From: an uncultured Bacillota bacterium
GTDB taxonomy: Bacteria; Bacillota; Clostridia; Peptostreptococcales; Anaerovoracaceae
Assembly: GCA_946545145.1 (NCBI GenBank)
Contig: CAMNNG010000008.1
Span: 1-18,426, forward strand
Length of the DNA stretch: 18,426 nt
Direction: 5' to 3'
In this document: in pieces, positions 1 through 6,489 of the stretch
Position numbering within the stretch: the stretch's first letter is position 1
Layout: each line of letters starts with the position of its first letter
Notes under the pieces: model-generated
The model's input: the letters and a program-made list of their open reading frames with translations, nothing else
Told to the model about the DNA's origin: nothing
The model's database searches: none
Made by a program: the position numbers and the translations under genes

Positions 1-203
1 CCTTCCATGGCGCAGAAGCCGCCGATCGGAAGGAGCCTGAGCGAGTACTCCGTCTCGCCCTTCTGTCTTTTGAAGATGACCGGTCCCATGCCGACAGCAA
101 ACTGGTTGACCTTGATGTCGCACAGCTTCGCCGCAGCAAAGTGACCGAACTCATGTATGAATATCAATATGCAAAACAGCAGTATTGCAAGAATGATCGT
201 CAT
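1..203 (-). CDS. rseP: Site-2 zinc metalloprotease RseP (N-terminal part, runs off the window)
   Basis: Intramembrane zinc protease that cuts membrane-bound regulatory proteins such as anti-sigma factors and also clears signal-peptide remnants (family knowledge). The visible 67 residues begin MTIILAILLFCILIF, a first membrane segment, followed directly by HEFGH, the HExxH zinc/catalytic motif, and then the GMGP and LLPIGGF stretches typical of the family. The ATG at 203 overlaps the dxr stop codon as ATGA, and AGGGGA lies about seven bases upstream. The PDZ domain and the second catalytic motif would lie beyond the window edge, so intactness cannot be judged. It is the last visible gene of the pyrH-frr-uppS-cdsA-dxr-rseP series, its usual place in Firmicutes. 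Confidence 0.93.
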   Translation of the reverse strand, partial: MTIILAILLFCILIFIHEFGHFAAAKLCDIKVNQFAVGMGPVIFKRQKGETEYSLRLLPIGGFCAME

Positions 204-1351
204 ATAATTTCCCCTATCGATTCTCTTACCCTGATCCTCGCCAGCCTGTCGGTCTCAAGGATCTCCTCTATCTGAGTTCCCGGGCCGTTCTTATGACCGT
301 CAAGGACCTTCTCTATCAGTTTCGGAATATCTGTGTATCCGATCTTTCCGGCCAGGAAGGCCGCAACTATCTCTTCGTTGGCTCCGTTCATGGCCGCAGT
401 GCATGTGCCGCCCTCTTTCAGAGCGTCTATCGCTATCCTGAGGCACGGGAAGCGCTCCATGTCAGGTCTTTCGAAATGCAGAGCGTTCGATGCTCCGAAG
501 AAGTCGATGCTTTCGCTTACTCCCTCGAGCCTGCCCGGCATAGTAAGCGCATAGGCTATCGGGATCTCCATGTCAGGCACGCCCATCTGCGCGAGCACCG
601 CTCCGTCCACGAACTCGACCATGGAGTGGATGATGCTCTCCGGATGGATGACGACAGTTATGTCGTCCGCCTCGACGTCGAAGAGCCACTTCGCCTCGAT
701 GACCTCGAGCCCCTTGTTCATCAGAGTCGACGAGTCGATCGTGATCTTCGGTCCCATATTCCATCTCGGATGATGGAGGGCCATGTCGACGGTGACGTTC
801 TCCAGTTCTTCGCCGGTGAACGTCCTGAACGGGCCGCCGCTTCCTGTCAGGAGTATCCTTTTCAGGATGCCCTTCTGTCTTCCTTCGAGGCACTGGTATA
901 TCGCGCTGTGCTCGCTGTCGACCGGTTTGATGACAGCGCCGCTCTTCCTCGCCTCTTCGATTATGATCTTTCCTCCTGCGACGAGAGTCTCCTTGTTCGC
1001 GAGGGCGATCTCCTTTCCGAGCTTCACAGCTTCGTAAGTGGGCTCGAGCCCGCTGATGCCCATCATCGCGTTCAGCATGACGTCGTAACCGGAGCGCGCA
1101 GCTTCTTTATACCCTTCGGTGCCCGAAAGAATCACAAGACCGGGAAAATCTCTTCTCAGCTCCTTTGCGTCCTCCTCGTCCTTCACGACGACTGCCTCAG
1201 GGCTGTACTCAGCTATCTGCTTCCTAAGAAGCTCAATGTTTTTCCCACATGCCAAAACAGCAACGGATAGTTGCTGTCTGCTTTTGTCTATTACGTCCAG
1301 GGCCTGACGGCCTATCGATCCTGTCGAGCCAAATAAAGCTACTTTCTTCAT
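200..1351 (-). CDS. dxr: 1-deoxy-D-xylulose 5-phosphate reductoisomerase
   Basis: Converts DXP to 2-C-methyl-D-erythritol 4-phosphate with NADPH, the committed step of the non-mevalonate isoprenoid pathway that feeds UppS nearby. The 383-residue protein has the NADPH-binding GSTGSIG loop (8-14), NKET (119-122), the metal-binding DSEHSAI segment (D145, E147), SGGPF (171-175), and the HPRWNMG...MNKGLEVIEA block (about 194-220) containing further metal ligands. Length matches the family. A TTG at 1381 would add ten residues, but homologues start at MKKVALFG and a GGGGA site precedes the ATG at 1351, so I use that. Nineteen bases separate it from cdsA; its stop overlaps the rseP start. Confidence 0.97.
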   Translation of the reverse strand: MKKVALFGSTGSIGRQALDVIDKSRQQLSVAVLACGKNIELLRKQIAEYSPEAVVVKDEEDAKELRRDFPGLVILSGTEGYKEAARSGYDVMLNAMMGISGLEPTYEAVKLGKEIALANKETLVAGGKIIIEEARKSGAVIKPVDSEHSAIYQCLEGRQKGILKRILLTGSGGPFRTFTGEELENVTVDMALHHPRWNMGPKITIDSSTLMNKGLEVIEAKWLFDVEADDITVVIHPESIIHSMVEFVDGAVLAQMGVPDMEIPIAYALTMPGRLEGVSESIDFFGASNALHFERPDMERFPCLRIAIDALKEGGTCTAAMNGANEEIVAAFLAGKIGYTDIPKLIEKVLDGHKNGPGTQIEEILETDRLARIRVRESIGEII

Positions 1352-1370
1352 AAATATTCCCCGTTCATCC

Positions 1371-2165
1371 TCAAAGAACAAAAATTATATAGTAGTAGAC
1401 CATCGGCGCAGTGAAAAGAACGCTGTCGAAACGGTCCAGCACTCCGCCGTGTCCCGGTATCAGGTTTCCGTAGTCCTTGATGCCCATCTTGCGCTTGAAC
1501 ACCGACGCGGTAAGGTCTCCCGCCTGGGAGATCACGCCGCCGAGAGCGCCGATAGCAAGTGTGTGCACGAAGTATACGCCGCTTCCGAAGAACCATCCGA
1601 ACAGCCCGCACAGAAGCATGCTGCCGAGTATGCCGCCGATGGAGCCTTCGATCGTTTTCTTCGGGCTGATCTTCGGGCAGAGCTTGTGTTTGCCCAGAAA
1701 GTAGCCTGTGAAGTAAGCGAATATATCCGTGCCGAACGCCGAGAAGACGATGGTCCATACCAGCAGGCTGTGAGCCGTCTGGTCGACCAGGACGACGTGA
1801 TACGAGAACAGAATGATGTACACCACTCCGATGATCGTCGCCATCCCGTCTTCGAGCTTTCTTTCATCGAATTTGAAAAGATAAAGGCACGAGCAGACTA
1901 CCAGCAGCACGAGCCATCCCATGTATAGCTCCGGTCTGTATATGCCGCTCGATATCCTGAGCGTGTCTATAAGATACAGAAGCAATGCGAACACACACCC
2001 TATCGGATATGACGGGTGTATGTCCATGCTTTTGAATCCTTTGAAGAATTCGTAGAGTCCGCCGACTCCTATTATGAAGCACGCTATCCTCAGCACCTCC
2101 CCTCCGAAGAAGAGGACCGCAAGCAGCGGCACCATTATAAGACCGGAAAGGATCCTTGTTTTCAT
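1371..2165 (-). CDS. cdsA: Phosphatidate cytidylyltransferase (CDP-diacylglycerol synthase)
   Basis: Integral membrane enzyme that makes CDP-diacylglycerol from phosphatidate and CTP, the branch point to all major phospholipids. The 264 residues contain about seven or eight hydrophobic segments, the SPKKTIEGSIGG stretch (167-178), and the CDP-alcohol signature near the C-terminus running from SVFKRKMGIKD to PGHGGVLDRFDS (221-248), including the aspartates that bind metal. The length is usual for the family. Its ATG overlaps the uppS stop as ATGA, with GGAGG upstream inside uppS, so translation is probably coupled. Confidence 0.97.
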   Translation of the reverse strand: MKTRILSGLIMVPLLAVLFFGGEVLRIACFIIGVGGLYEFFKGFKSMDIHPSYPIGCVFALLLYLIDTLRISSGIYRPELYMGWLVLLVVCSCLYLFKFDERKLEDGMATIIGVVYIILFSYHVVLVDQTAHSLLVWTIVFSAFGTDIFAYFTGYFLGKHKLCPKISPKKTIEGSIGGILGSMLLCGLFGWFFGSGVYFVHTLAIGALGGVISQAGDLTASVFKRKMGIKDYGNLIPGHGGVLDRFDSVLFTAPMVYYYIIFVL

Positions 2166-2887
2166 TTGTTCCTACCTCCGAATCTTCTGTCTCTGTCCTT
2201 GTAGCTCAGGACGAGTTCTTCATACGTATCCGGATCGAGATCGGGCCACAGTATGTCCGTGAATATCATCTCGCTGTAAGCTATCTGCCACAGGAGATAG
2301 TTCGATATCCTTATCTCGCCGCTCGTCCTTATGAGAAGGTCGGGATCCGGTATGTCGAATTTTCCCGTCAGAAGAGCGCCCGATATAGCCTGTTCGTCTA
2401 TATCCTCGGGCTCTATCTCTCCGCTTTTGACCTTCTGTGCCAGCTCTCTTACGGCGTCCGTTATCTCAGCGCGGCTTCCGTAATTGAGACAGATGTTGAA
2501 ACACATACCGTCATTTTCCTTCGTGCGCTCTATTGTCTTCTCGAGCCTGTCGACAGCTGCGGCAGGAAGCTTTCTCCAGTCGCCGAGCACATTGACCCTG
2601 ACGTTGTTCCTGTAAAGCTCTTCGAGATCGCTGTCCACGAATTTTACGAGCAGACGAAAAATACCGCCCACTTCTTCTTCTGAGCGCTTCCAGTTTTCTG
2701 TCGAAAAAGCGTACACGGTAAGATACTCAATGCCCATATCGCTGGAGCGTCTGACTATCTCCCTCATGGATCTCATGCCGGCGTTGTGCCCCATAACTCT
2801 GGGCAGTTTTCTTTTTTCAGCCCACCGGCCGTTGCCGTCCATTATGACGGCAACGTGGCGGGGTATATTCTCTTTAGACTGGGCCAT
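2162..2887 (-). CDS. uppS: Undecaprenyl diphosphate synthase (cis-prenyltransferase)
   Basis: Condenses isopentenyl diphosphate units onto farnesyl diphosphate in cis to make the C55 lipid carrier for peptidoglycan and other wall polymers. The 241-residue protein has the family opening HVAVIMDGNGRWA with catalytic Asp17, the AFSTENW segment, LNYG, and the C-terminal diphosphate-binding RTSGEIRISNYLLWQ and AYSE blocks. It starts within the frr stop (TGATG, a one-base overlap) with GGAGG five bases before the ATG, and its own stop overlaps the cdsA start. The neighbours dxr (precursor supply) and cdsA (membrane lipids) fit a membrane-precursor operon. Confidence 0.97.
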   Translation of the reverse strand: MAQSKENIPRHVAVIMDGNGRWAEKRKLPRVMGHNAGMRSMREIVRRSSDMGIEYLTVYAFSTENWKRSEEEVGGIFRLLVKFVDSDLEELYRNNVRVNVLGDWRKLPAAAVDRLEKTIERTKENDGMCFNICLNYGSRAEITDAVRELAQKVKSGEIEPEDIDEQAISGALLTGKFDIPDPDLLIRTSGEIRISNYLLWQIAYSEMIFTDILWPDLDPDTYEELVLSYKDRDRRFGGRNK

Positions 2888-3444
2888 CAGACCTCCATGA
2901 TCTCTTTCTCTTTGTTTGCAACTATGCCGTCGATGTCCTTGATCGCCTTGTCTGTAGCCTTCTGGATATCATCGAGGAATCCCTTGACGTCGTCCTCTGT
3001 CAGGTCGCCGTTCTTTTCCTCTTTCTTGATCTCATCGTTGGCCTTTCTTCTGAGGTTCCTTGCAGCGACTTTCGCTTCTTCGCCGATGCCGCGGGCCTTC
3101 TTAGCAAGTTCTTTTCTTCTTTCCTCAGTAAGCTGCGGGATCGAAAGTCTTACGGCCTTTCCGTCGTTGGCCGGATTGATGCCGATGTTTGCAGCCAGTA
3201 TAGCTCTTTCGATGTCGCCGACCGACTTGGGATCGAACGGTGTTACGAGAAGAGTGCGCGGGTCGGGAGCAGCTACTGTAGCAAGCTGCTTGAGCGGAGT
3301 CTTCATTCCGTAGTATTCTACTTCAACTCTGTCGAGAAGAGCGGGGTTCGCCCTTCCGGCTCTTACCGCGTTGAGCTCTTCTTTAAGATTATCCATGCTC
3401 TTAGCTAATTTTTCTTCAAGAGTAGCCATTACCTGTTCTGACAT
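2887..3444 (-). CDS. frr: Ribosome recycling factor
   Basis: Cytosolic factor that, with EF-G, splits the post-termination ribosome so that it can start again. The 185 residues match the family's usual length. Recognisable segments are LNAVRAGRANPALLD near residues 25-40, YYGMKTPLKQLA, PRTLLVTPFD, and the helical C-terminus with RRKANDEIKKEEK and KATDKAIKDIDGIVANKEKEI. The ATG at 3444 has a strong AAGGAGG at the right spacing. Ten bases separate it from pyrH upstream and it overlaps uppS by one base. Confidence 0.98.
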   Translation of the reverse strand: MSEQVMATLEEKLAKSMDNLKEELNAVRAGRANPALLDRVEVEYYGMKTPLKQLATVAAPDPRTLLVTPFDPKSVGDIERAILAANIGINPANDGKAVRLSIPQLTEERRKELAKKARGIGEEAKVAARNLRRKANDEIKKEEKNGDLTEDDVKGFLDDIQKATDKAIKDIDGIVANKEKEIMEV

Positions 3445-3454
3445 AGTTTCCTCC

Positions 3455-4159
3455 TTATGTTATAGATGTTCCTATTTTTTCTCCGCAGACAGCCTTCATG
3501 ACATTTCCTTCTCCGGCTATCGCGAACACCTTGATATCGATATGGTTGTCTCTGCACAGCGATGCTGCCGTCGAGTCCATGACCTTGAGGTCCTTTTCGA
3601 GGACATCCCAGTGTGTGAGGTGCTCGTATCTGACAGCGTTCGGATCGATCTTCGGATCCGCCGAATATACCGCGTCGATGTTCTTCGCAAGAAGAATGAC
3701 TTCCGCGTCTATCTCTGCGGCTCTGAGAGCTGCCGTCGTATCTGTCGAGAAGAACGGGTTTCCTGTTCCTGCTCCGAAGATGACGATCTTGCCCTCTTCG
3801 AGCTGGTGGATAGCTCTTCTTCTGATATACGGTTCAGCGACTTCTCTCATCTCGATCGCCGTCTGGACTCTGGTCTGCATTCCCAGATCCTCGAATGCCT
3901 CCTGCAGAGCGAGAGCGTTCATGCATGTAGCGAGCATGCCGATGTAGTCGGCTGTAGCCCTGTCCATATTGCTGCTCGTTCTTCCTCTCCAGAAGTTGCC
4001 TCCGCCGACGACTACTGCTATCTGAACGCCTGTGTCGTAGACATCTTTGATCTCAGCTGCCATCTTTTTGATAGTAGGCGTATCAAGACCGAAGCCTTTC
4101 TCGCCCGCCAGCGCTTCACCGCTGACTTTAAGTAAAACTCTTTTGTAGATCGGTTTCAT
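3455..4159 (-). CDS. pyrH: UMP kinase
   Basis: Phosphorylates UMP to UDP; in bacteria this is a hexameric amino-acid-kinase-fold enzyme, usually regulated by UTP and GTP. The 234-residue protein has KVSGEALAG near the N-terminus (Lys11), the GGGNFWRG glycine loop (about 52-59), and the DRATADYIGMLATCMNALAL block that is diagnostic for PyrH. The frame is open up to a TTG at 4180, but that codon lies at the predicted transcription start, whereas ATG 4159 has AAGGAG about nine bases upstream and gives the normal MKPIYKRVLLK start. It is the first gene of its operon; the usual upstream partners rpsB and tsf are absent. Confidence 0.97.
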   Translation of the reverse strand: MKPIYKRVLLKVSGEALAGEKGFGLDTPTIKKMAAEIKDVYDTGVQIAVVVGGGNFWRGRTSSNMDRATADYIGMLATCMNALALQEAFEDLGMQTRVQTAIEMREVAEPYIRRRAIHQLEEGKIVIFGAGTGNPFFSTDTTAALRAAEIDAEVILLAKNIDAVYSADPKIDPNAVRYEHLTHWDVLEKDLKVMDSTAASLCRDNHIDIKVFAIAGEGNVMKAVCGEKIGTSIT

Positions 4160-4186
4160 ATCCCTGGTCTCCTTTTCCAATTAATT

Positions 4187-4214
4187 ATTATAACATATAT
4201 CGATACGGTGTCAC
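4187..4214 (-). promoter_or_regulatory. Promoter of the pyrH-frr-uppS-cdsA-dxr-rseP operon
   Basis: Read on the minus strand there is a -35 box GTGACA (4209-4214), a 16-base spacer and a perfect -10 box TATAAT (4187-4192), with TG one base upstream as in an extended -10. Transcription should start near 4180, giving a leader of only about 20 bases before the pyrH ATG, which holds the ribosome site. Its -35 box touches the -35 box of the divergent promoter with no base between them. Confidence 0.75.
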
Positions 4215-4243
4215 TTGTCTTTTTCTTTCGTTCTTGCTATTAT
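4215..4243 (+). promoter_or_regulatory. Promoter of the zinc-ribbon membrane protein gene
   Basis: A -35 box TTGTCT (4215-4220), a 17-base spacer and a -10 box TATTAT (4238-4243) precede the plus-strand gene at 4284. A start near 4250 would leave a leader of roughly 34 bases with an AAAGGAGG ribosome site. It lies back to back with the pyrH promoter. Confidence 0.6.
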
Positions 4244-4283
4244 ATGTTCTCGGAAAACATGCCCGAAAAGGAGGTATTAAGAA

Positions 4284-4883
4284 ATGTCGCTTATTAGATG
4301 TCCAAAATGCGGCCACGCCGCTTCAGACGATTCTGTAAGATGCGGATTCTGCGGATTCGTTCTGCAGCCGGACGTAGTGAAAGCCGAAGAAAAAGAAAAG
4401 GCGCGCATCGCCGCTGAAGAAAGAGCGCGCGAAGAAGCGAGCCGCCAGGCAGCGCAGCCTGAAGAAAGCACATATAGAGAAGAAGCAAAAAGCGAGCCCG
4501 AAGCCGCCCCTGCCCCCGCAGCGCCGGGAAGAGCAGCCGCAGGCGCGAAGAAGAAAAAGAGCAAGGCTCCTGTCATCATCCTGATCATACTTCTGATCGC
4601 AGCCCTCGCCGCAGCAGGAATATACTTCCTGAGCAGCCGCGGCACCGAAGCTGAATTCGAAGACGCTGAAGATGTGACGACCGAAGAGATAGATGAAGGA
4701 TTCTCCACTGACGACGTTACTGTCGATGACGGCGAGACCGTTATGGAAGAAGATGAAGGCGTTACGGTAGACAACGGATCTGAAGAATTCTATGATCCGG
4801 CCGAAGACGGCGGAACGGATGACAACGGCGCCGAAGGCGGCATGGATGTCACTGATGACGACCCGTATGCCGAAGAAGAATGA
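4284..4883 (+). CDS. Zinc-ribbon, single-span membrane protein with acidic tail (unknown function)
   Basis: I do not recognise a named family beyond the zinc ribbon. The 199 residues divide clearly: a treble-clef-like zinc ribbon with two Cys pairs (C6/C9 in CPKCG and C20/C23 in CGFCG); a charged, probably coiled-coil stretch rich in E, K, A and R (32-58); a proline/alanine linker (72-88); a basic cluster KKKKSK (89-94); one membrane helix (about 96-116); and an outer tail (117-199) made mostly of D, E, G, T and V. The basic cluster before the helix predicts the ribbon inside and the acidic tail outside. AAAGGAGG precedes the ATG. It is the only plus-strand gene here, divergent from pyrH and convergent with the peptidase gene. 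Clostridia carry many zinc-ribbon/TM proteins of this layout, mostly uncharacterised. Confidence 0.85.
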   Translation: MSLIRCPKCGHAASDDSVRCGFCGFVLQPDVVKAEEKEKARIAAEERAREEASRQAAQPEESTYREEAKSEPEAAPAPAAPGRAAAGAKKKKSKAPVIILIILLIAALAAAGIYFLSSRGTEAEFEDAEDVTTEEIDEGFSTDDVTVDDGETVMEEDEGVTVDNGSEEFYDPAEDGGTDDNGAEGGMDVTDDDPYAEEE

Positions 4884-4917
4884 TCCGGTAATACGAAGCA
4901 GCGAAAATACGGAAAAC

Positions 4918-4946
4918 AAAGAGAAGACCGGATGGTCTTCTCTTTT
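4918..4946. terminator. Shared hairpin terminator between convergent genes
   Basis: A perfect 12-base-pair stem (4918-4929 with 4934-4945) with a four-base loop GGAT sits between the zinc-ribbon stop codon (4883) and the end of the peptidase gene (4984). On the plus strand the stem ends in a T run followed by T-rich sequence; on the minus strand it ends in TTTGTTTTCC. It can therefore serve as a terminator for both genes. Confidence 0.8.
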
Positions 4947-4983
4947 GGTTTGGTTTGATTTTGAATATGCTTATTACCCTTTA

Positions 4984-6279
4984 TCAGAATACGATGCACT
5001 GAGGCGAACTCGTATCAGAATACCAGCTTATATCTCCGAGTACCTTTACGTTCGGTACATAGACCGGGTCGATGGCGATCAGCCTGTCGAGAGTTACGTT
5101 GCTCTCTGTCGTGCCCATCGTGTATCCGATGACGGCTACATAGTGATTGTTTCCGCTGTATCCGTTATGGACTTTGATGATGCAGGGCCTTCCGCTCTTG
5201 ATTTCTCTTACCGCTCTCCTGTAGCAGCTCTTTGCGGTGCTGAACCATATGCAGTCGCCGCCGGCTTCCGACCAGTAAGCTCCGTTCGAATGGTGTCCGT
5301 ATACAGCCCAGAGTTTTCCGTAGTAAGTATCGAAGCCTCTGTATTCTTTTTCGACCGGATCATATCCCGTCTTGGTGAACTTTCCGTCGAGGACTGCTCT
5401 GCAGTAAGCCATGCTGTAGAGTCCGCACGGACCGGAGAAGGTCTGTCTGCCGATGTTTTCGATCACGTTGTGGTTGTACTTGAGGATCGTCTGGTTGGTC
5501 CTGTAAAGTACCGGCACCTTCGTGTTGGAAGAATAACTCTCAGTCGGGATCTTCTTTACGACTTTGAATGTCTTCGACAGGATCGTTCTGGATTTGCCTT
5601 TATTGTCCCTGGCCCAGATGACATACCTGTAAGTTCCGTTCGAGAGCTTTCCGAATTTGATATCGGTATCGACGCTTGCGATATTGAACTTGACCGATTT
5701 CGGATTAACGGTTTTGTAGAAGCCCTTCTTCCAGACGCCCTTCGAGTTCGTGACACCTACCTTCACTCTGGTCATCTTGAATTCCGAGTAGACCTTGCCT
5801 CTCATGTTGAAGCCTTTACCATTGACGTGGTAGTAGGAAGGCGTCGTGTAAAGTACGGGTTTCATCTCCGAAACTGTGAACTTTTTGTTGATGACATTAC
5901 GACCGGACCCGGAGGAGTCTTTAGCGTAGACAGTATAATAGTACGTTCCGGCTTTAAGTTTCCCGAACTTGATCTTGGTGTCAACAGTCTTGATGTTGAA
6001 CTTCTTCGATTCGGGGTTTACCGTAACATTTTTACCGACAAGCCATCTTTTCTTCGAATTTTTGAATCCGGCACGAATAAACGTAAGCTTTTTGTTCGAG
6101 CTTACCTTACCCTTAAGTGTTACTGCACTGCCGATGTACAATTTCCCCGGAACGCTGTAATTTGAGGCTTTGAGAGCACTCGTCCCGCTTGCTGCCATGG
6201 CGTTTTGCGGTATAAAAATACCGGTCAAAGCCAGGGTCAGTGAAATTGCAACACAACCTAATCTGCGCGCAAAAATCAT
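4984..6279 (-). CDS. Secreted papain-like (C39-like) cysteine peptidase with two Ig-like repeats
   Basis: The 431-residue product begins with a signal peptide (basic MIFARR, hydrophobic core to about residue 24, cleavage likely after AMA at 29). Two copies of a roughly 100-residue beta-rich module follow (about 36-137 and 140-241), each containing TVNPxSxKFNI, VDTxIKFGKL and GTYxY at a spacing of 104 residues. The C-terminal third (about 255-431) looks like a papain-fold, C39-like domain: Gln279 lies six residues before Cys285 in GPCGLYS, His379 sits in NNHYVAVIGY and Asp404 in AIDP, the order expected of a Q-C-H-D/N active site. There is no sortase motif or membrane anchor. GGAGGAG precedes the ATG. 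Substrate is unknown; wall-associated or extracellular protein/peptide cleavage, or amidase-type activity, is possible. It is flanked by its own promoter and a terminator, so it is probably monocistronic. Confidence 0.85.
   Translation of the reverse strand: MIFARRLGCVAISLTLALTGIFIPQNAMAASGTSALKASNYSVPGKLYIGSAVTLKGKVSSNKKLTFIRAGFKNSKKRWLVGKNVTVNPESKKFNIKTVDTKIKFGKLKAGTYYYTVYAKDSSGSGRNVINKKFTVSEMKPVLYTTPSYYHVNGKGFNMRGKVYSEFKMTRVKVGVTNSKGVWKKGFYKTVNPKSVKFNIASVDTDIKFGKLSNGTYRYVIWARDNKGKSRTILSKTFKVVKKIPTESYSSNTKVPVLYRTNQTILKYNHNVIENIGRQTFSGPCGLYSMAYCRAVLDGKFTKTGYDPVEKEYRGFDTYYGKLWAVYGHHSNGAYWSEAGGDCIWFSTAKSCYRRAVREIKSGRPCIIKVHNGYSGNNHYVAVIGYTMGTTESNVTLDRLIAIDPVYVPNVKVLGDISWYSDTSSPQCIVF
5557..6174 (-). 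repeat. Internal tandem duplication encoding two Ig-like modules
   Basis: Two successive segments of the peptidase gene (6174-5869 and 5862-5557) encode modules that align along their length at a 104-residue period. The best-conserved core is residues 86-108 against 190-212, with TVNP, KFNI, VDT and IKFGKL in both. The copies have drifted at many positions, so this is an old duplication rather than a recent one. Confidence 0.75.
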
Positions 6280-6319
6280 AAAAACTCCTCCAGACTTATG
6301 GACCAGTGTTGAAGTTTAC

Positions 6320-6354
6320 GATAATATTATCATTGTTATTCAGTTAATAACAAT
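6320..6354. promoter_or_regulatory. Two dyad-symmetric sites over the peptidase promoter (possible operators)
   Basis: A perfect 12-base palindrome GATAATATTATC (6320-6331) covers the predicted -10 box. Directly next to it, arms ATTGTTATT (6332-6340) and AATAACAAT (6346-6354) form a perfect nine-base inverted repeat around CAGTT and cover the spacer and -35 box. Such placement suits repressor binding, but AT-rich sequence makes chance symmetry more likely and no regulator gene is nearby. Confidence 0.4.
6326..6353 (-). promoter_or_regulatory. Promoter of the peptidase gene
   Basis: On the minus strand: a -35 box TTGTTA (6348-6353), a 16-base spacer and a -10 box GATAAT (6326-6331); TAATAT with an 18-base spacer is an alternative -10. 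The predicted start near 6319 gives a leader of about 40 bases to the ATG at 6279. The promoter is covered by two dyads listed separately. Confidence 0.5.
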
Positions 6355-6414
6355 ATCTTTTTGCATGGAAACTCCCTTTTCTTCAATAATTTTCACTATT
6401 TCATCACTTTTTGC

Positions 6415-6452
6415 GACAATAAAATACCCCCACAATCAATATGATGTGGAGG
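6415..6452 (-). terminator. Rho-independent terminator after ribF
   Basis: On the minus strand CCTCCACA (6452-6445) pairs with TGTGGGGG (6434-6427), with one G-T pair and a ten-base loop, followed by TATTTTATTGT. It lies about 40 bases after the ribF stop and closes the rimP-to-ribF operon, which explains why the following peptidase gene has its own promoter. The remaining bases of this 210-base gap show nothing else that I can identify. Confidence 0.7.
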
Positions 6453-6489
6453 CATATGGCTTTTCCGCACTATCGTTATCTATATTTCG

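Noticed and set aside
1352..1381. TTG start extending dxr by ten residues
   Set aside because: Homologues begin at MKKVALFG and the ribosome site fits the ATG at 1351.
4792..6165. A 457-codon plus-strand frame running from the zinc-ribbon gene through the peptidase gene
   Set aside because: It would cross the strong terminator at 4918-4945 and lies opposite a convincing secreted-enzyme gene.
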